From Rotaria sp. Silwood1 (Eukaryota > Rotifera > Eurotatoria > Philodinida > Philodinidae), in assembly GCA_905250075.1 (NCBI GenBank), contig CAJNOP010000343.1:81170-145169 (forward strand): a DNA stretch of 64,000 nt, in the 5' to 3' direction. Below the pieces are notes generated by a model. The model ran no database searches and was not told where the DNA came from. It saw only the letters and a list, made by a program, of their open reading frames with translations. The translations under genes were made by a program, and so were the position numbers. How positions within the stretch are numbered: the stretch's first letter is position 1; the number at the start of each line of letters is the position of its first letter. Positions 39,490 through 51,525 of the stretch are shown here, in pieces.

Positions 39490-40789
39490 ATTTATGACGA
39501 TGCCAATGACATAAAAAGGTCAAATTGAATTGATGGCGATCCCATTCATAATCATCGTTGCCAAGCAATCCATTAGGCTTTATCGTATAAGGGTGATCAA
39601 GTACCCAATATTAGTGTTTTTAAGTAAGATCAGATCGATTGACATAGTGAAGTTATCAAACAGAAAATAAATCATGTTCATTCACTGGTCAATAATAAGG
39701 ATTTGGTAATATTGTCGATGACCATATTTGACTACGCACAAAAAAGTATCAAGTTCTTGAACAAATGTTTTCGTACCACCAAGTAATTTAATAAGACGTG
39801 GCGTACTATGTGGAATAAAAAATCGATAATGCCATGCATCATCTTCAACATAACGATTATCGAATGGATTAAGTCATTTGATTTCATTGGATGGACAAAA
39901 AAAATTTGTCGGCGGCTTTTCAAGCACAGAAAAATTTTGTTTTATTATCGAATGCATGTTCAAACCGTCGTGATCGATTATGATATTCTTGTGCTTCATC
40001 GATAAGACCTGCAGCATACATGACATTACTGATCGTCCAGTCATCATAGGCATAGCTAACTGTAAGTGATGCCGAACGATGATCCATTTCATATGGCACG
40101 TATTGATATTTTATATATGTAGGTGGATCAAAACAACTATCATGTGCTTGTACTTGATTGGCTACTTTTCTTAAGGCTTTGACAACTTGAATCGTATTGA
40201 GATGAATATCATGTTCATATTTTATGATTAAATCCCTCAATAAAATATCAGCATGTGAACCAATCATACTATTTGTGTATTCCTTGACGAACGGCCATTT
40301 TGGTAAATCACCACATTGCGCAACAATGAGCATAATCGAACGAATAATATCATTGGCTCGTTGTGAATCATGAAAAAGAATAAAGAAAGAAATTTATGTT
40401 CAGTGAGCAACCCATATGAATCGATCTTTATAGATATGTTGCATATTATCAGGCTTAGTATGTATTTGATCGTCAAAACCTAAATAGATACCCTGCGACT
40501 AATTCCATGTAGTCGGACTCGACAGTGAATGAACAATCGCAGTGTTGAATTTGATTACAGCTTCATTGAATGTATGCATATCCGTATATTGATAACCAGC
40601 ATAATGCTGAAATCTAATTGGGATATCGAATGCACCACTTGTAGCGGCATTGAGACGAAGTGCACCAAGAGGTAAACTACCTGCTTCATAATCAAAACTA
40701 ACCGTTCCAATATACAAGTTAAGCGGCGGAAAGGTAATGGTAGATACTCTTGCTAGTAGAAATACTAGAGTAGACCATCGTACGATCAT
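39490..40789 (-). pseudogene. Broken GH92-type alpha-mannosidase
   Basis: Minus-strand pieces line up in order with glycoside hydrolase family 92 (exo-alpha-mannosidases). There is a signal-peptide-like start (MIVRWSTLVFLLARVST) and an N-terminal part (GSLPLGALRLNA, IPIRFQHYAGYQYTD). YLGFDDQIHTKPDN follows, then GDLPKWPFVKEYTNSMIGSHAD, YVPYEMDHRSASLTVSYAYDD, NPFDNRYVEDDAWHYRFFIP and LLGGTKTFVQELD, ending near NGLLGNDDYE. Nonsense codons sit inside length-conserved stretches: two after RFIWVAH (near 40400), one before LNPFDNR, one between NPYY and PVNEHD. A frameshift separates FDNKTKFF from the next block. So it is a pseudogene. GH92 is mainly bacterial and fungal, which suggests horizontal acquisition followed by decay. 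Confidence 0.75.
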
Positions 40790-41169
40790 ATTCGATGTTT
40801 TTAAATGAAATATATTCAGATTTACTTGGATCAAATAATGAGAAAAACGACCAACTGACATTTTCAATGCAGCTGTCTTATTTCTTTCTTAAATAGAGAC
40901 GTCTGATAAGACGCACTAATCTAGCTAGAGTCATCCGAACACCATGAAAAAATGATGATAAAAAGCCTTCTAAAGCTGTGCGTGTGTGGGTGAGCAAATA
41001 AGTGATTGAATAGGACACAATCTTTCACAGTCTTATCTAGATCCTAATTTAGTTTATTTATCATTAGACATAGTTAATACTCATGCAAAATTGCTTTTTA
41101 GTTTGATTGTCTCAAAAAGTAAAAGAATGACAACATAAACGTATCCTTGATATAGTTATTTGCCATTGA

Positions 41170-41560
41170 AACTTGTCTGATTCATTTATAAGTGCGACTG
41201 GATTTTTTCAGATATTTGGAGGCAAATACCAAAGTCCACTGAAATCTCATGGATTGAGCCATACAGAAGACTTCTCATATGGATCTGTAATGTCTGCCAT
41301 GTGTGACGATATAATCCGTCTATCGAGTACCTATGTGGTCATGGCTAATGCTCTTTGTCGGACTAATCGATTGAAAGATGATTTTGGGTCAACATGGCAC
41401 AACATGTATGGCATGTCGTCGATGGTCATTGCATGGCTAAGCGCAGATGCTAGTATTTCACTCTCATTTATCAAACATGACAATGATTCGAAAAAGTTTA
41501 ATGCAAGTCTATATGGACCACGATGGGCTTTGGATTATCCTCCACAGTAAAAGTGCCTAC
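41170..41560 (-). pseudogene. Possible second, more decayed GH92 fragment
   Basis: Minus-strand translation shows SEILASALSHAMTIDDMPYM followed by an Asp- and Arg-containing helix and, after stops, DPYEKSSVWLNP. This faintly parallels the SYAYDDW-to-LNPFDNR section of the GH92 pseudogene next door, in the same orientation. The match is weak and interrupted by stops. Plus-strand open frames here (41173-41550, 41523-41720) are likely shadows of this old coding sequence. Confidence 0.25.
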
Positions 41561-43290
41561 ATCTTCTCTCATTTTCTTGATATTTCAAACGTCGGATAAT
41601 ACTGGACGGCTGACCCAGACGACCATATCAACCGTTTACAGCCGTTCAGTTTCCTCTCTGGTAAGCTTTCAACAAGATGTTGTCGACGTCGAACTGGATT
41701 CATGCGACCGAAATGATTAAAGGACATTGTCATTACATGTAGACCGAAATGAACTCGCTTTTCACTTAGAATGATGACGAAAATGATTCGACCAGATAGT
41801 GTTCCATAAACCAGAGATAGTCAGTAAACTCAGAACGAAAGAGTGTAGTCATCATTGTATCCTTATTATTCATCAACGTTGACTCCTGATTGGTAGCTTC
41901 ACAGCGTCATAATAGATCAAGTAGTTCGGCACTGTTCATGCGATAGTCGCTCACAGAGCGCTAGCGTAGTACCAGATCGAAATTATTGATCAATAGACAG
42001 TGAATGTAATATAAGTCAATGTTTATTCTACATAATTTATAGCTTTCAAACAGAACGTTTCTCGTGGCGAAATACAAACAAAAACTAAAAGCAACACAAG
42101 AAGCTGATGCCTTGAAAGTAAAGCGAAACTGGAGGCAATATGTGTTTGTTCGTCAAAATATAAGCCGATTCTTCGAATGAGCATGTAAGAAATCTTGTCA
42201 ATTCAGCTCGTATTATTTTCGCGAATAGCTCATAAAAGTCTGCGAAACAGCCAAGCAATGAACGAGAAAAGAGAAAAACAGACACATATGTGAAATCAAA
42301 ATGTGAAGGCATATGAGATGCCTGTATCATTCTATCCCCCCAACGCAAATGTGAGTCTACGTACGATGCAAGATAAGGCATAAAGTATCAGCATATTGGA
42401 ACAGATTGATCAATTAGAACACGAGGATGTGAGTGTGTATGAAGGGAAGCCCACTCATACATATACCTTCATGCAATTGGAAGATGGAATTAATTCTATC
42501 TTTCTTTCTCATCGACTTTCGCTATCAGCTGGTGAAAATTAAAATTAACTCTTCTATTACGAGGAATCGCCAATGAAGATGTCCATTTATTTATATATCA
42601 ATGAGCACTTGCAATTCATAGTGGAAAACCTAGTTATCTTTAATTAGTTTTCATTAATAATGGAAAAGCTAGTTTGTAATGCCCGAAAAGGTTGTTTTCG
42701 CACAGCTGATAAACATGTTTTGTTATTGATCCAACAAGTATAAATAATGAATTAAGAAAGAATGCTTTTTGAGATTTATTTTGAATTTAGATATACGATT
42801 AGTCCAATTTGAAGAATTTTCCTCAAATATAAAGTTGGATGATCTTCAAAATAAAAGAAAACTTAGCTTTTGAAAAGTTATAATCAAACAAATCATGAGT
42901 AAAATTTTCTGTTTGTTGAATTTTTCTGTTTTATTTTTTTATTCAATAAGTCTTTGGCTTAAATATCACCTAGATCAAGAGATACGTGTCAATTGCGTCA
43001 GAAAAATACTAAAAACCGATGGAACTTATGAAGACTATTCCGAACCAAAAAGGAAAAGTCTAAAGACTTGAGTGTCGTGTGTATGAAAAAATACTCATAT
43101 CCATCGAAATCTATATCCCAAAGCAGATAGGCTAACGATTTCTTTATGAATAGTTTAGAAAATTCGACTTGATTTTTAAGCACTATGGCTTGAAAAGCTC
43201 TTGTTTATTTTCTAGATAATTGCGATTCTTATCCGACCGTTTCCTGATTAAGTCGAATAAGTACAACATACTATGTCAAGTAGATCATAT
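41561..43290. other. Intergenic, no gene seen
   Basis: Moderately AT-rich sequence. A minus-strand frame at 42085-42381 has no recognisable domain. Candidate poly(A) signal for the CPBP gene (AATAAA on the minus strand) near 43205. Confidence 0.45.
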
Positions 43291-44076
43291 TTATACACTT
43301 TCTTTAAGCCTGGAAAATGATGACGGTGCTGACTGAGATGCTGGATATTTTTGGGTATAAGAACGTGAAGTTTGTCTTCGGACGTACCCATGTGTATAAT
43401 ACATTGAGAAAATGATAAAATCATAGAATGCATGCGACAAAATGGCTGCAGGCAATCCATAATTCATCATAATCCAAAATTCAAAAAATCCAATATACCA
43501 TGAATTCAAACAACCAAATAATCCAAGATATACATGCTGATCACGAAAAGCTGCGTTTGTTATAATAGCACTGGATCCGATTGACCAATGAGCCTGATCA
43601 TATAATAACCATCCTAATCTTTTAAAGAAAATCAAGTTTATCAAATGTGCTTCATAATTTATATAGAACCAGCGACATAATCCAACGAGACAAAAATTCG
43701 TTATTTTACATGCTATAATATTCGAATAAAAATACAGCCATCGATATAAAATTTCTTCAATTACACCGATTAATAAAGAATCAATCAAACATTTGAATAA
43801 TGTTGATCCTTCATTTGCATATTCGGCGTAATTAATAGTTTTCTCTAATGTAGTTTGATTGCTTAATAGGAGAAATAATGTAGTAGCAACAAAACCCCAA
43901 AAAAATATTGGCCATGATTGGCAGAGACCATCAATGATGCCTTCATAGTGCCAATAATAAAATAATGGCAATTCAGTAGCTGTAGGAAACAGAAAACTAA
44001 TAATCAGCAATGTGAATAACATTATTCCAATATAAAAAAGAAGAATCACACCTGGTATGTATCGTGACAGGTCCAT
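43291..44076 (-). CDS. CPBP-family (Rce1/CAAX-type) intramembrane metalloprotease
   Basis: A 261-residue intronless multi-span membrane protein. It shows the three motifs that define the CPBP/Abi family: EExxxR as Glu107-Glu108...Arg112 (IEEILYRW), FxxxH as Phe177...His181 (FRDQH), and HxxxD as His215...Asp219 (HAFYD). In this family these form a glutamate- and histidine-based metalloprotease site inside the membrane. Eukaryotic members cleave prenylated CAAX proteins; bacterial members are diverse. About six to eight hydrophobic segments can be counted, ending with a basic Ser-rich tail (VRRQTSRSY). The lack of introns and bacterial-style length next to degraded foreign genes hint at horizontal origin, but this is unproven. 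The substrate is unknown. Confidence 0.7.
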   Translation of the reverse strand: MDLSRYIPGVILLFYIGIMLFTLLIISFLFPTATELPLFYYWHYEGIIDGLCQSWPIFFWGFVATTLFLLLSNQTTLEKTINYAEYANEGSTLFKCLIDSLLIGVIEEILYRWLYFYSNIIACKITNFCLVGLCRWFYINYEAHLINLIFFKRLGWLLYDQAHWSIGSSAIITNAAFRDQHVYLGLFGCLNSWYIGFFEFWIMMNYGLPAAILSHAFYDFIIFSMYYTHGYVRRQTSRSYTQKYPASQSAPSSFSRLKESV

Positions 44077-47000
44077 TTGCTTTAATCAAGTTAAATTTAA
44101 TTGATTATCTTTTTGATAGTCAATAATAAAGTAATAAATTTTGAAACTGGAAATATTAGAAAACAAAAAGTCACTTGGTATGGAAATATCAATAGATAAT
44201 AATTATCTGTTAAAAGCCTCTAAAAGTTAATTTTTTTGGGTGTCGCTGCGAATGTGAGTGTCACCGTTGATATAACTCTTTATGTACATCCAGATATACC
44301 TACACACACCCACATGCATATTCTTTTTAGCATTTTCTCTTTCTATTATAATCTATTGGGAACGATCGTTCTCATTTACCATCTTCTGTTGTGATTCTTA
44401 AGAAGAATACAACAAAGAATAAGAAAAATTTATGTCTCACCCTGTAAATGAAAATGAAAAAATCAAGTACTCTTACAGTTAGTTCGAAATGTGTATGTTT
44501 AAAATAAACACGTCAACACTGTCTTCATGATAGTTGAATGTTAGACCAGTATAAAATCGTATTATAGATTGTTCCTCTTATAGCATGGATTCTTGGTGGT
44601 CTCTCTTTTGTTACTGTATGTCATGTTCTCTAAATATTCTGTGTGAACGTTTATGTGATTGGTGACTTTCTTCATATTTCTTTTTCTTTTCGTTCATGAC
44701 CGTTGGATCTCTGCTCACTGACATACAAAGATGCATGAATAGAGCGAAAGATTTACTTGAAGTTCGAGCATAACCAAATAATGCAGAGATATCCGTTACT
44801 AAAATTATGGCATTTGATTAATGAAAAAATTAGAATAACTTAAAAGAAACTAAACACTATGTAGCACTTTTTTTTGGCAATGCAAGTAATGAAAATGACC
44901 AACGAAATTTCGTATCATTCTTTGTGTATATAAAGTAATTCGAGTAGAATGAAAAATTTTCGAAAACCTTCGTAAAATGTTCTGTGCCTTATACATATCT
45001 GCGCGTGGTAGTACGAAATAGTTATTTATATGAATACTGATTCGTTGAAAACACATAGAAAGAACTTTCAGAATGTTGTCTTTGCCACGAATCAACTTTA
45101 GTTGAAGTCTAGATCAATCTAAGAATTTTTAGAGTTCGCTAGTGTTCTGAATCGATTTTTAATTTTTCTTAGCAAGCTACGATCAAAAGAAAAAAGAAAA
45201 ACATTTAGGCTTAGGCTTTTTAAGTAGTATTTTTCTTTTATCCATATATAATTGTCTTCGATTTTAGTGAGGATCAGATATACTATGTAAGTATAAACAT
45301 ATAATATGCCGTTAAATGATGAAAAGTTATTTTCCAGTCCAAAAAAATGAAGAATGTTTTAGCTTATGTATTTCCTGTGGTCCAATAATGGCTGATTTCG
45401 TTTGGAACTTACCACTCCAAAAATTCAAAATTTTACTTCATTTCTTCATTAAAATACTTTCGAAAATCATTTTCTCATATCGATGCAGAAGTGATCGGTA
45501 GATACATTACATTATGAATAAGTGAGAATGAATACTCTGTCGACAAAAAAGCATCTGTATCCTTACCTGTTTATACTTCTACTGAATTAGTATCATCATA
45601 CATATCATGCGTATATACTGGTTTTTTGTGCGCATCGCTTTCCAACTACCATCGTCATCATCATCAGATATAATACTTCCTTTTTCCAACCAAATATGTA
45701 CGCTTTCGTATTTTTTTTTCTGTCATTTACCTTTCTCTATTCATATTGCGTTCTTTTTTTTGTGACGGTATAGTACGTATGCTTTTTTTTTTCGTTTCTA
45801 ACAGAGAGGTTAAGTTTGCCCATTGCAAAGAACCGTGAGGATACTAATATCATTTCTGTAGCTTTACAAAACAAGCAAGTGAGTCGTTTAATATAATCAG
45901 AAGTACAATGAAAGAAAGAATACACTTAATATAAAGATAGCTTGTAAAAACACCAAAATGATACATAATAAATTCTCTACCAATCATTACTTATGATAAT
46001 TTGAATAACAATAAGTAAAATGAGAAAAATGTAACAATATAAGAGTCTTACGCAGGCATTTCATCTTAGTATATTTCATGTTTTTACTTAGAACAAAAAA
46101 ATCTTGGTCGAATAAAAATGAATTACAAGGTAATAGCAGCTTTCATACAAGGCTTGATCTTCTTTCTTGATCTACACTTTTGTACTTTTACTTCGTAAGA
46201 GCTAAATTCAGGAAACACCCATTCAAGAAAAACAGATATGGTTTCTGTTGGATGAGATCTGCAATGACCGAGGAATTGTTACGAACAATTCTAGTAAATA
46301 GATTTGTAAAATGAATATGTGTTAGTAGTTCTATCGATTATTAGTCCACAGGTTAGTTATTTCGTTATTTTAGCATCGTACCATCTGTGTAAAATGTGAA
46401 ATGTTTCTCGACTTAATGCTTTCAGTTGTTTCTTTTTAGTGTTAGATAAGATTGAATATTATATTCAAAATAGATTGATAGTGTAGACTAATATGAGTGA
46501 AAATAACAGCCATTGTGCTGTTGGAGAAAAAGAATCGATAAAAGAAATTTAATAATAAGTGGAAATTATGTATTGTATTTTACAGAACGATACTGATTGT
46601 ATATGAAAATAATATTTTTCCAATACTTTCCGTGTTGGAATTGATTTTTGTATGTGATTCTCAGTTATGAATCAGTCTTAGTGCATCAATACTTAAAAAA
46701 TGTCGTCGTCTACATTTTGCTAATAAAACTAAGCTTTCTCCCGAACGGAGAAAGATTTTCCCAGGAAGAAGTGAAACGCTGAAAATGCCGTTTAAACTGT
46801 CATAATCACCCGTTCTGTTAGGAAGCGGTGATAAACGGCAAGAAAAAAAGTGATCATCACTTTTCTTCCCGTTTTTACGTCTAGTCACCGTTTTCAAGCG
46901 TTATTCACATTAAATAGTCTCTGAAACGGTTAAATAAGTCATTTTCTTCTTCGTAAAAGATAGTGAGAAATGTTTATGATCATCTTTCCCAACGAAAACA

Positions 47001-48192
47001 GCTGTACATGCTCAAAGTAGATTAATCTTTTTTTTGGGACTGTTTTCCATAATTATTTATATTCTCGTGAATTTGTGTTTTTTATTGTTTCACAGTACGC
47101 GTGAAAGACATTTAGTCCGTTTGGAGCTTTCATTTATCTTTTGATCTGCTGAATTACTTCAAAAAAGTATTCGCTGTAGATTTAATTATGTGAAAAAGAG
47201 TTCCTTTGATTAAAGTAAGAATCCGCATAACATTGACATCATATGAATCAAAATCATGTGTTGGTGCGAACATTAGAATATTGAAAAAATACAGGATGAT
47301 TTTATTGATTTAAAGTCTCAATTTTCACATTGAAATCCTAATTTTTTGATTATGTTCAAAGTTCGAAACGTACGATAAATTATAAGTTCCTAATATTCTC
47401 AAACATAAAATTGCTGCATTAGAGTTTTCATCACAAATTATCAACTCATCAGTATATGAGCTAATTGAAACTCGTTTTATGACAAGTAATACAACATTAT
47501 TAATTATGAGCTACATAATCCAATTAGAAACTCTAGCCAAGTCAAAGAAGAGTAATATTTCAGTTAATATATATTCGACAAATGTATGTGGCATAAACAG
47601 AACGGATTTCATATGCTTAGTAATTGATTGTTAGTCTTAATCAAATTGGAGAGATAGAAAAGCAAAGGGAGGAAAAGAAAAATTTAAGTCAAGAAGTAAA
47701 AGAAAAAAAGACAGCGAGGAGGAAGGAAAAAAGAGAAAATAAATTGGTCCAACACATTCATTCATTCATTCATTCGATGAAGATTGCTCAATAAGTAAAC
47801 ATCACTTCTGCGAGCGATGTGAATGCACACAAAGATAAGATATATGAATGATATCTGAATTTAATCAAAACTACTATTCAGATTACGAAGAAATTCACAT
47901 ATTTACTGTATACGAATTATGAATAAGGATTTTCATTGACCGTTGGTCGGGCTTAGAAAACATGAGCAAAAAGATTCAGATAACTCTAATAGAAGAAGTC
48001 TTCAGAATTGAACGATGTAAAGGATTTAGTTTCACCTTACGTTTTGCGTTTATTTTTGCTTTGTCTTAGGATAGTATTTGTGGAAAACTTTCTGGTACAT
48101 TCCATCGAGATAGTTGACAAAATACGATATTCGTAGAAAAAATATATAATATAGAACTTATTTGTCATTTGGTAGCACCACATTCCATAATA
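44077..48192. other. Gene-poor stretch at the start of the repeat-rich flank
   Basis: About 4.1 kb without a supportable gene. Small frames at 44850-45095, 45316-45501, 45737-45925 and 46661-46897 (the last over hairpins) look accidental. Purine-rich sequence occurs at 47650-47745, followed by a short (CATT)n run. Hairpin-forming DNA at 46734-46863 is listed separately. Confidence 0.5.
46734..46863. repeat. Cluster of short hairpins
   Basis: Three fold-back structures in 130 bases: CTTTCTC...GAGAAAG (46734-46754), a stem of GCCGTTT/ATCACC with GGTGATAAACGGC (46787-46839), and the palindrome AAGTGATCATCACTT (about 46848-46862). The block is a little richer in GC than its surroundings. It could be the remains of a mobile element; no target duplication is visible. 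Confidence 0.45.
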
Positions 48193-48588
48193 AAATCATT
48201 AGTGACACTAAGCTGCTATTTAACATTTTTTTTCAACTGATTTATTAAGATCAATCAGTGTGACGTTTCGTTCTAACTAAGAACATTATTAAACACAAAT
48301 AAATAGACAGAAGAAGAATATATATAAGAGTAAAATAATGTCATCGTTTTTTATTCTATTGTTTTAAACATTCCAATGCAGACGGATCAATTTTACTCCC
48401 CCGCGTATTGAAATGTTTAAAACAATAGAATAAAAAACGAAGACATTATTTTACTCTTATATATATTCTTCTTCTGTATATTTATTTGTGTTTGATAATG
48501 TTCTTAGTTAGAACGAAACGTCACACTGATTGATCTTAATAAATTAGTTGAAAAAACAATGTTAAATAGCTTAGTTTCATTAATGATT
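48193..48588. repeat. Long near-perfect inverted repeat (foldback element)
   Basis: Two arms of about 180 bases (48193-48372 and 48412-48588) are reverse complements with only about a dozen differences, separated by a 39-base loop containing CCCCCGCG. Outer ends begin AAATCATTAGTGA and, on the opposite strand, AAATCATTAATGA. Transcription would give a long hairpin RNA. It is probably a foldback transposon or MITE; no protein is encoded. Confidence 0.85.
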
Positions 48589-49328
48589 TCATTTTAGAGC
48601 TTGTTATTTTACTGAGTTCGTCGTCGATTGAAACTTACGCGAAGAAACTTTAATTTTTTATGTCTTATACCATAAAAAGAATATAATGCTGAGTATATAT
48701 TCCGTTTTCAGTATAAATCTTAAAAGAACAACTAGATGATAAATAGGCGTAAGTCATAAAGATTACAGTAATCAAATAAAAAACTTAGCTACTCTATTAA
48801 CTTTTGTAGCAATAAATTACTTTTTATCTACGACAGATGACTGTTAAAGAATGAGAAAAAAAATAGTCTCAACAATGAATAAATTTTAGAAGTACGTCAA
48901 TGGTGTTGCTGTTCAATATTTTGTTTTGATAAAATATGCCAAAAAATTGACATCGTTTTATCTATGGTATTTTTCCTCTAGAATTTTTCGTTTGTCGTAT
49001 CAATTCATTGATTCTTCTTAAAAATCTAAGTTTCACTATCACATACATATCTGATACTAATAAACTGATTTAGATTCTTCTTTCATTATTCATCGAAATC
49101 ATCATAAATCACAACTTTGTAACTAATTATATATTTCTCCATAGGTATTAGCACAAACTAGACTTGAGAATTCATAACGAAAACTTGGGAAGATTTCGAT
49201 AGAATAGTTATCAGATGTAAGACAAACGCATCATCCTTAAGCGATTGACAAATTTCTAATTACCTACGAAGAGTATAGAAAAAAAAACTTTAAAAAACGA
49301 TCGATGTGTCAGAAAGAGTGTAGTCAGA

Positions 49329-49660
49329 TTTTTGTAATATCTAAACGCATTCTAATGAGTAGGTCTCATTTTGTTTTTGAAAAAGCAGAAATTAAATATT
49401 CAACAAGTTAAAATATTTATTTAACGAAATGAAAGTTTATGCATCTTTAAAACATAAGGCATGCGTAGAAGTCTTTTGAACAAATATCAAAACAAAAATA
49501 AAAGTTTGTAGAAAAGACTTCTACTCATCTCTTATATTATATAGATACCGAACTTTCATTTCTTTAAATAAATATTTTAACTTGTTAAAGATTTAACTTA
49601 TGCTTTTTCGAAAACAAAATGAGACCTACCCATTGGAATGTATTAAGATATTGAGAAAAA
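49329..49660. repeat. Second foldback element
   Basis: Arms of about 150 bases (49329-49477 and 49512-49660) pair with roughly 80 percent identity. Shared words include TAGGTCTCATTTTGTTTT, AACAAGTTAAAATATTTATT and GTAGAAGTCTTTT. The loop is about 35 bases. It is more diverged than the element 740 bases upstream and shares no obvious sequence with it, so it is probably an older, separate family. Confidence 0.75.
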
Positions 49661-50145
49661 GAACGAACGTGTATTGTCCATCATCAAATTAATAAAATTA
49701 GATGAATGGTCAAGTTACCAGCAAGACGAAGATGATTCTTGAATATTAAACCTTTTTTTCAAGTAAAGAATCGTTTACGACAGATGAAATAATGAAAAAT
49801 TATGGTTTTAACGTCAACAAATCACTATTTATGACATTTACAATTCGACGTTTAAACGACAAGAACATAATATTACTTTATGACATACAAAATCGTTTTT
49901 TGTGATAAACACGTAATTTGGTCAATATATCATCGTTTAAACAATGTGACATTAAACATCGTTTTAACGGCAGAACAGCGTTTCCTCAACTAACTGGGAT
50001 TTTGCTTGATTTTTTTTAAGATTTAACTCAGCGATACAAGTTTCAGAAAGAGTCAAACTTTGTAGCAAACGGTCCAGTTTTGGGTGTGGGTATGAGTGTG
50101 AGATGGGTGTGGGTAGGTTTGTATAGCACTTCTTTGGCTACACCC

Positions 50146-50466
50146 ACACTCTGAAAAAAAATGGTACCGTAAAAAACCTTTTTCTACAACGAAATCGAAA
50201 CTTTTTTAAAGGTTTTGTAAAAACCCAAGGTAAGTGCAAAATGATTGTCAAAACTCTAAGTACATTTTTTGAAGATTTCAGAAGTATCTTATTAAACCTC
50301 AAAAGTGTTTCGATTTCGTTGCAAAATTCGAAATCTTTATTAAGTTCCGTATGATGTACGAAACTTGTTTTAAGTTTCGAATTTTGTACGGAACCATTTT
50401 TAAGTTCCGTAGAGCGCACGAAACTATCTTTGGTTTCGTATGGTACCTTATGTTTTTTTAGAGCAC
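50146..50466. repeat. Modular repeat, copy A (ACACTCTnAAAAAAA ends)
   Basis: The left end ACACTCTGAAAAAAAATGGTA and the right end, read on the other strand, GCTCTAAAAAAACATAAGGTA form a terminal inverted repeat. Inside, short modules alternate: GGTTCCGTA/GTTTCGTA followed about 10-30 bases later by GAACC/AAACC or their complements (positions about 50340-50440). GTGTGGGT runs flank it. The long open frame across it is only a by-product of the repeat. Confidence 0.6.
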
Positions 50467-51043
50467 GTGCACGCACAACCACTCACACACACCCCACATC
50501 CGTACTATTGCACCCAATTGCAGCGAATCCTGCGTAAGTTTAGTTTTGCCTGTGACACGTACATCGTCAAGATTCACACAATGAGGCAGAAGTTATACAG
50601 ACAAGACAAAAAAGAAGGCACATGAAGTGCAACGAATATTACTGAGTCGTTTCATAGTATGATGAAAAAACATCGAAGTAACGATGTTTTTTTTTGCTCT
50701 TCCTACCACAAACTTCAATGATTAGATAGCAATCTAATGAAAAATGAAAAATAAATAACGAATGATGCTCTTCTTGCGAAACTCAGCGAAGGAGAGAGTA
50801 TGTCTCATACATTGTCATTAAAGTTTTTTCACGAACGAGAGCAAAAGAAAAAGTTGCAAAAAATATCAATACAAATAATGATGCTGTTGTTTTTTTCTAT
50901 TCATTCGATCAGACGTCCCTACCATATAAATATTTTTCCTCTATCTCTTGTTTTACACCATAATATTTTCAACAAAAACCAGGTAGGACTCGTCCTTGAT
51001 GGTTAATAAAAAGCAGAACATTTTGCGTAGTAGATAAAAAAGA

Positions 51044-51345
51044 AACACTCCAAAAAAGAAAAGGTTTTTTACCGAACCTAAAAAGGCTCTTATTTTGGGC
51101 ACACGGTAAGATCCTTTTTTGGTTTCGTAAAAGCTGAGGTTCAGTACCAAACCATATTTGGAAAACTGAAATAAAGGTTTCGTATAATAGATTTCGTGCT
51201 GATCCTTTTTAGCAAACTGAAAATAAAGTTCCGTCAACAAGGTTCCGTACTGAACCTATACAAGAAACAAAAAAAAAGATTCCGTATAGATAGTTTTCTG
51301 CTAAACCTTTATTACAAATTGAAACAGAAGGTTTCGTACATAATG
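51044..51345. repeat. Modular repeat, copy B
   Basis: It starts ACACTCCAAAAAAGAAAAGG and then carries a series of modules built from GGTTTCGTA, GGTTCCGTA, GTTCAGTAC and AAACC/GAACC, like copy A. The right end runs into the inverted repeat at 51351. Sequence identity to copies A and C is limited to the ends and the module words. Confidence 0.55.
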
Positions 51346-51350
51346 ATACA

Positions 51351-51525
51351 CACCAAACATGTTTTGAATCGTCCACCCAGTCACTAATTTAGTTTAAAAT
51401 CAAACCTACTAATAATTTTCAGTTTTGAATCAATCTGGATTGATTTTAAACTGAAAGTCATCAGTAGGCTTGATTTTAAATTAAATTAGTGACTGGTTGG
51501 ACGGCTAAAAACAGGTTTAGTGCGA
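51351..51525. repeat. Short-loop inverted repeat
   Basis: Arms of about 80 bases (51351-51433 and 51440-51525) pair across a loop of a few bases. Shared words: CCAGTCACTAATTTA, TTTAAAATCAA and CCTACT. Identity is about 85 percent. It abuts modular repeat copy B. Related AATCAATCTATAATAG-type words recur downstream to about 51680. Confidence 0.7.

Noticed and set aside
41173-41550. 125-codon plus-strand frame
   Set aside because: Probably the shadow of decayed minus-strand coding sequence; no family match on the plus strand.
50138-50482. 114-codon minus-strand frame with repetitive peptides
   Set aside because: It coincides exactly with modular repeat copy A; openness follows from the repeat composition.
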